From: Phymatolithon calcareum
Lineage: Eukaryota; Rhodophyta; Florideophyceae; Hapalidiales
DNA: 64,000 nucleotides
Reading direction: 5' to 3'
Assembly: GCA_977006965.1 (NCBI GenBank)
Contig: OZ345360.1
Coordinates: forward strand, 1,488,001-1,552,000
Part shown: positions 62,779-64,000 of the stretch, one piece after another
Layout of the letters: every line of letters begins with the position of its first letter
Numbering within the stretch: the stretch's first letter is position 1
Translations under genes and position numbers: made by a program
Notes under the pieces: model-generated
The model's database searches: none
What the model saw: the letters and a program-made list of their open reading frames with translations, nothing else
What the model was told of the DNA's origin: nothing

Positions 62779-64000
62779 AATCCGCACATATAATGCGCCT
62801 TATAACAGAGTATGCGGCCACCAGACAGTAGAGAACTGCTATACCATGGACCATCTCGCCTTCAAAATCTCTTCGACACAGTGCGCTTTCGGCGGTCATT
62901 CATGACATCGACAGAATCTTGACCGAGCCACCAGCGGAACTGCGAAGACTACATGTCGCCTTTTTCACTTGGTTGCACTCTGAATGAAATCCAATGGAGG
63001 TACTCGACGAACGGCATCGCAGTTTTCTGAAGAAGAAGGGACAGGAAGGTACTTCTTCGGCATGGTAGACTTCCAGAAATCGCTCTCAACGCCGATCTCA
63101 CCCCCTTGCCATGAGGACGAGTATTTCGAAAAACTTAATCAGCTCTCTCACTGTAGTATCTTTTCGTTCCTTTCTTGCAGTTTATCGGAAGTTCAGACAG
63201 CAGTTATTAGCAGGTGAACTTGAGTGATCGTCGTCATGACGCAATCGTACTACGTTGAAGTCCAATACTACCATTTCCGGATAAGAAGTCTCCGTTTAGA
63301 GAGCGAAGTTTCCAGAATTGAGAGGAAACTCGTCCCGCGATTTGGCATAGAGTTTTCCTCTTGTACTATGGCACCCCATGAGCGCTAGTATTCGGCTCGC
63401 GGTCGGGCGTGATGACATTACGTTCCCAGTCTGCTGCTTGGTTCCAAGGACCCTGCAAGAAGTAGGCGAGAGAGCCCGAAAGACGGCGTTTAGAGCTTCT
63501 GACGGCTGTGCCGAACCTTTTGTGCTCTTCTAAGGAGAATGTGATCGCGACTGTAGACGATAAACGGGCGTTTTGAGATGAAGATTGGCACGGTTGAGTA
63601 CTGTAAGCAGAGCTGGGCGGTACAGCGCTTTGCCTGTGTTGGCTCAGCTGAAATGTCATCATCAGCGTTCCCTGCCTTAGCGTTGACAATATTGACTCTC
63701 TTAATCTTAGTCTTCTTCAAAGGATGACGAATCAGGACCCATTTCACACGAAGTGACATGCTCGAGCGACCATTGACATTTTCGAAGAGTACCTTCTGAA
63801 CAATACCGCTCACCTTTTTTCGACTTCGAAAAGGCTCCGTATAGTCTGGAGCACTCTTCGAGACCGTTTACCGATGCTTTCTTAGTGTGTACTGATGTAC
63901 CGACCGCGCGCGGCCGGTCTTTTTCTTGTGGAATGGCAGAAGTGTTTCTTCTGAGTGACCAGCATATTTTCATTCCTACCACCGAACGACGCGATTTTAA

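Larger units (their letters stand above)
58829..64000 (-). mobile_element. Terminal-inverted-repeat transposon, copy C, split by a LINE and cut by the window edge
   Basis: The left end AGTGTCTATGAGACG (58829-58843) with the CTCAATTGAG block matches copies A and B. The transposase C-terminus lies left of the LINE (KYMCDTSTVRNCITKHFEDI, minus strand, 59000-58910). The middle and N-terminus lie right of it (ESDFWKSTMPKKYL and PFVEYLHWISFRVQPSE at about 63110-62960; YGAFSKSKKGE near 63830). The right end is outside the window. The sequence is frameshifted in several places. Confidence 0.8.

Noticed and set aside
1-64000. tRNA, rRNA and CRISPR features
   Set aside because: No cloverleaf with proper A and B boxes, no rRNA core sequences and no regularly spaced identical repeats were found; the B-box-like word at 2296 is better explained by the SINE-like element.

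Overview
This window looks like nuclear DNA of a compact-gene photosynthetic eukaryote, most likely a florideophyte red alga of the Chondrus type; that assignment is inference. The confident genes have long, uninterrupted, GC-rich reading frames. They include a plastid fibrillin, a plant-type PPR protein and a eukaryotic UDP-glucose pyrophosphorylase. Only two genes show an intron. The rest is AT-richer and filled with decayed transposons, a pattern of small gene islands between repeat blocks.

Layout. Positions 1-7.6 kb are a gene island: the tail of an unknown gene, a 289-aa hypothetical protein, a SINE-like insertion, a fibrillin gene, a PPR gene facing it tail to tail, and an intronless UGPase gene head to head with the PPR gene. 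Positions 7.6-10.8 kb hold little. Positions 10.8-15.9 kb (minus strand) hold the most interesting locus: a STAND/NLR-type protein (helical N-terminus, NB-ARC, WD40), whose frame stops eight bases after the start of a second long ORF that appears to continue the WD40 region in the -1 frame. Together they would encode about 1,717 residues.

Positions 16-64 kb are mostly transposon graveyard. It holds at least four groups of non-LTR (LINE) remnants, some with clear target-site duplications and one with the 5' inversion expected from twin priming. It also holds a Ty3/gypsy relic, a pogo/Tigger element with intact 20-bp terminal repeats and a TA duplication, a second broken pogo transposase with a MITE pair, a PIF/Harbinger-like fragment, and three copies of one terminal-inverted-repeat element, two of which carry LINE insertions. 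Two BCS1-like AAA-ATPase paralogues (26.5-28.0 kb minus and 38.3-39.8 kb plus) sit within this material; each has one short intron at exactly the same place, inside Walker B.

How the genes relate: fibrillin (plastid lipid bodies and thylakoids), PPR (organelle RNA) and UGPase (UDP-glucose for floridean starch, floridoside and wall galactans) are ordinary housekeeping and metabolic genes with no operon logic. The NLR-like gene and the BCS1-like pair belong to families that tend to expand by lineage. No rRNA, tRNA or CRISPR feature was recognised. All homology statements are from reading motifs by eye; no database search was possible.
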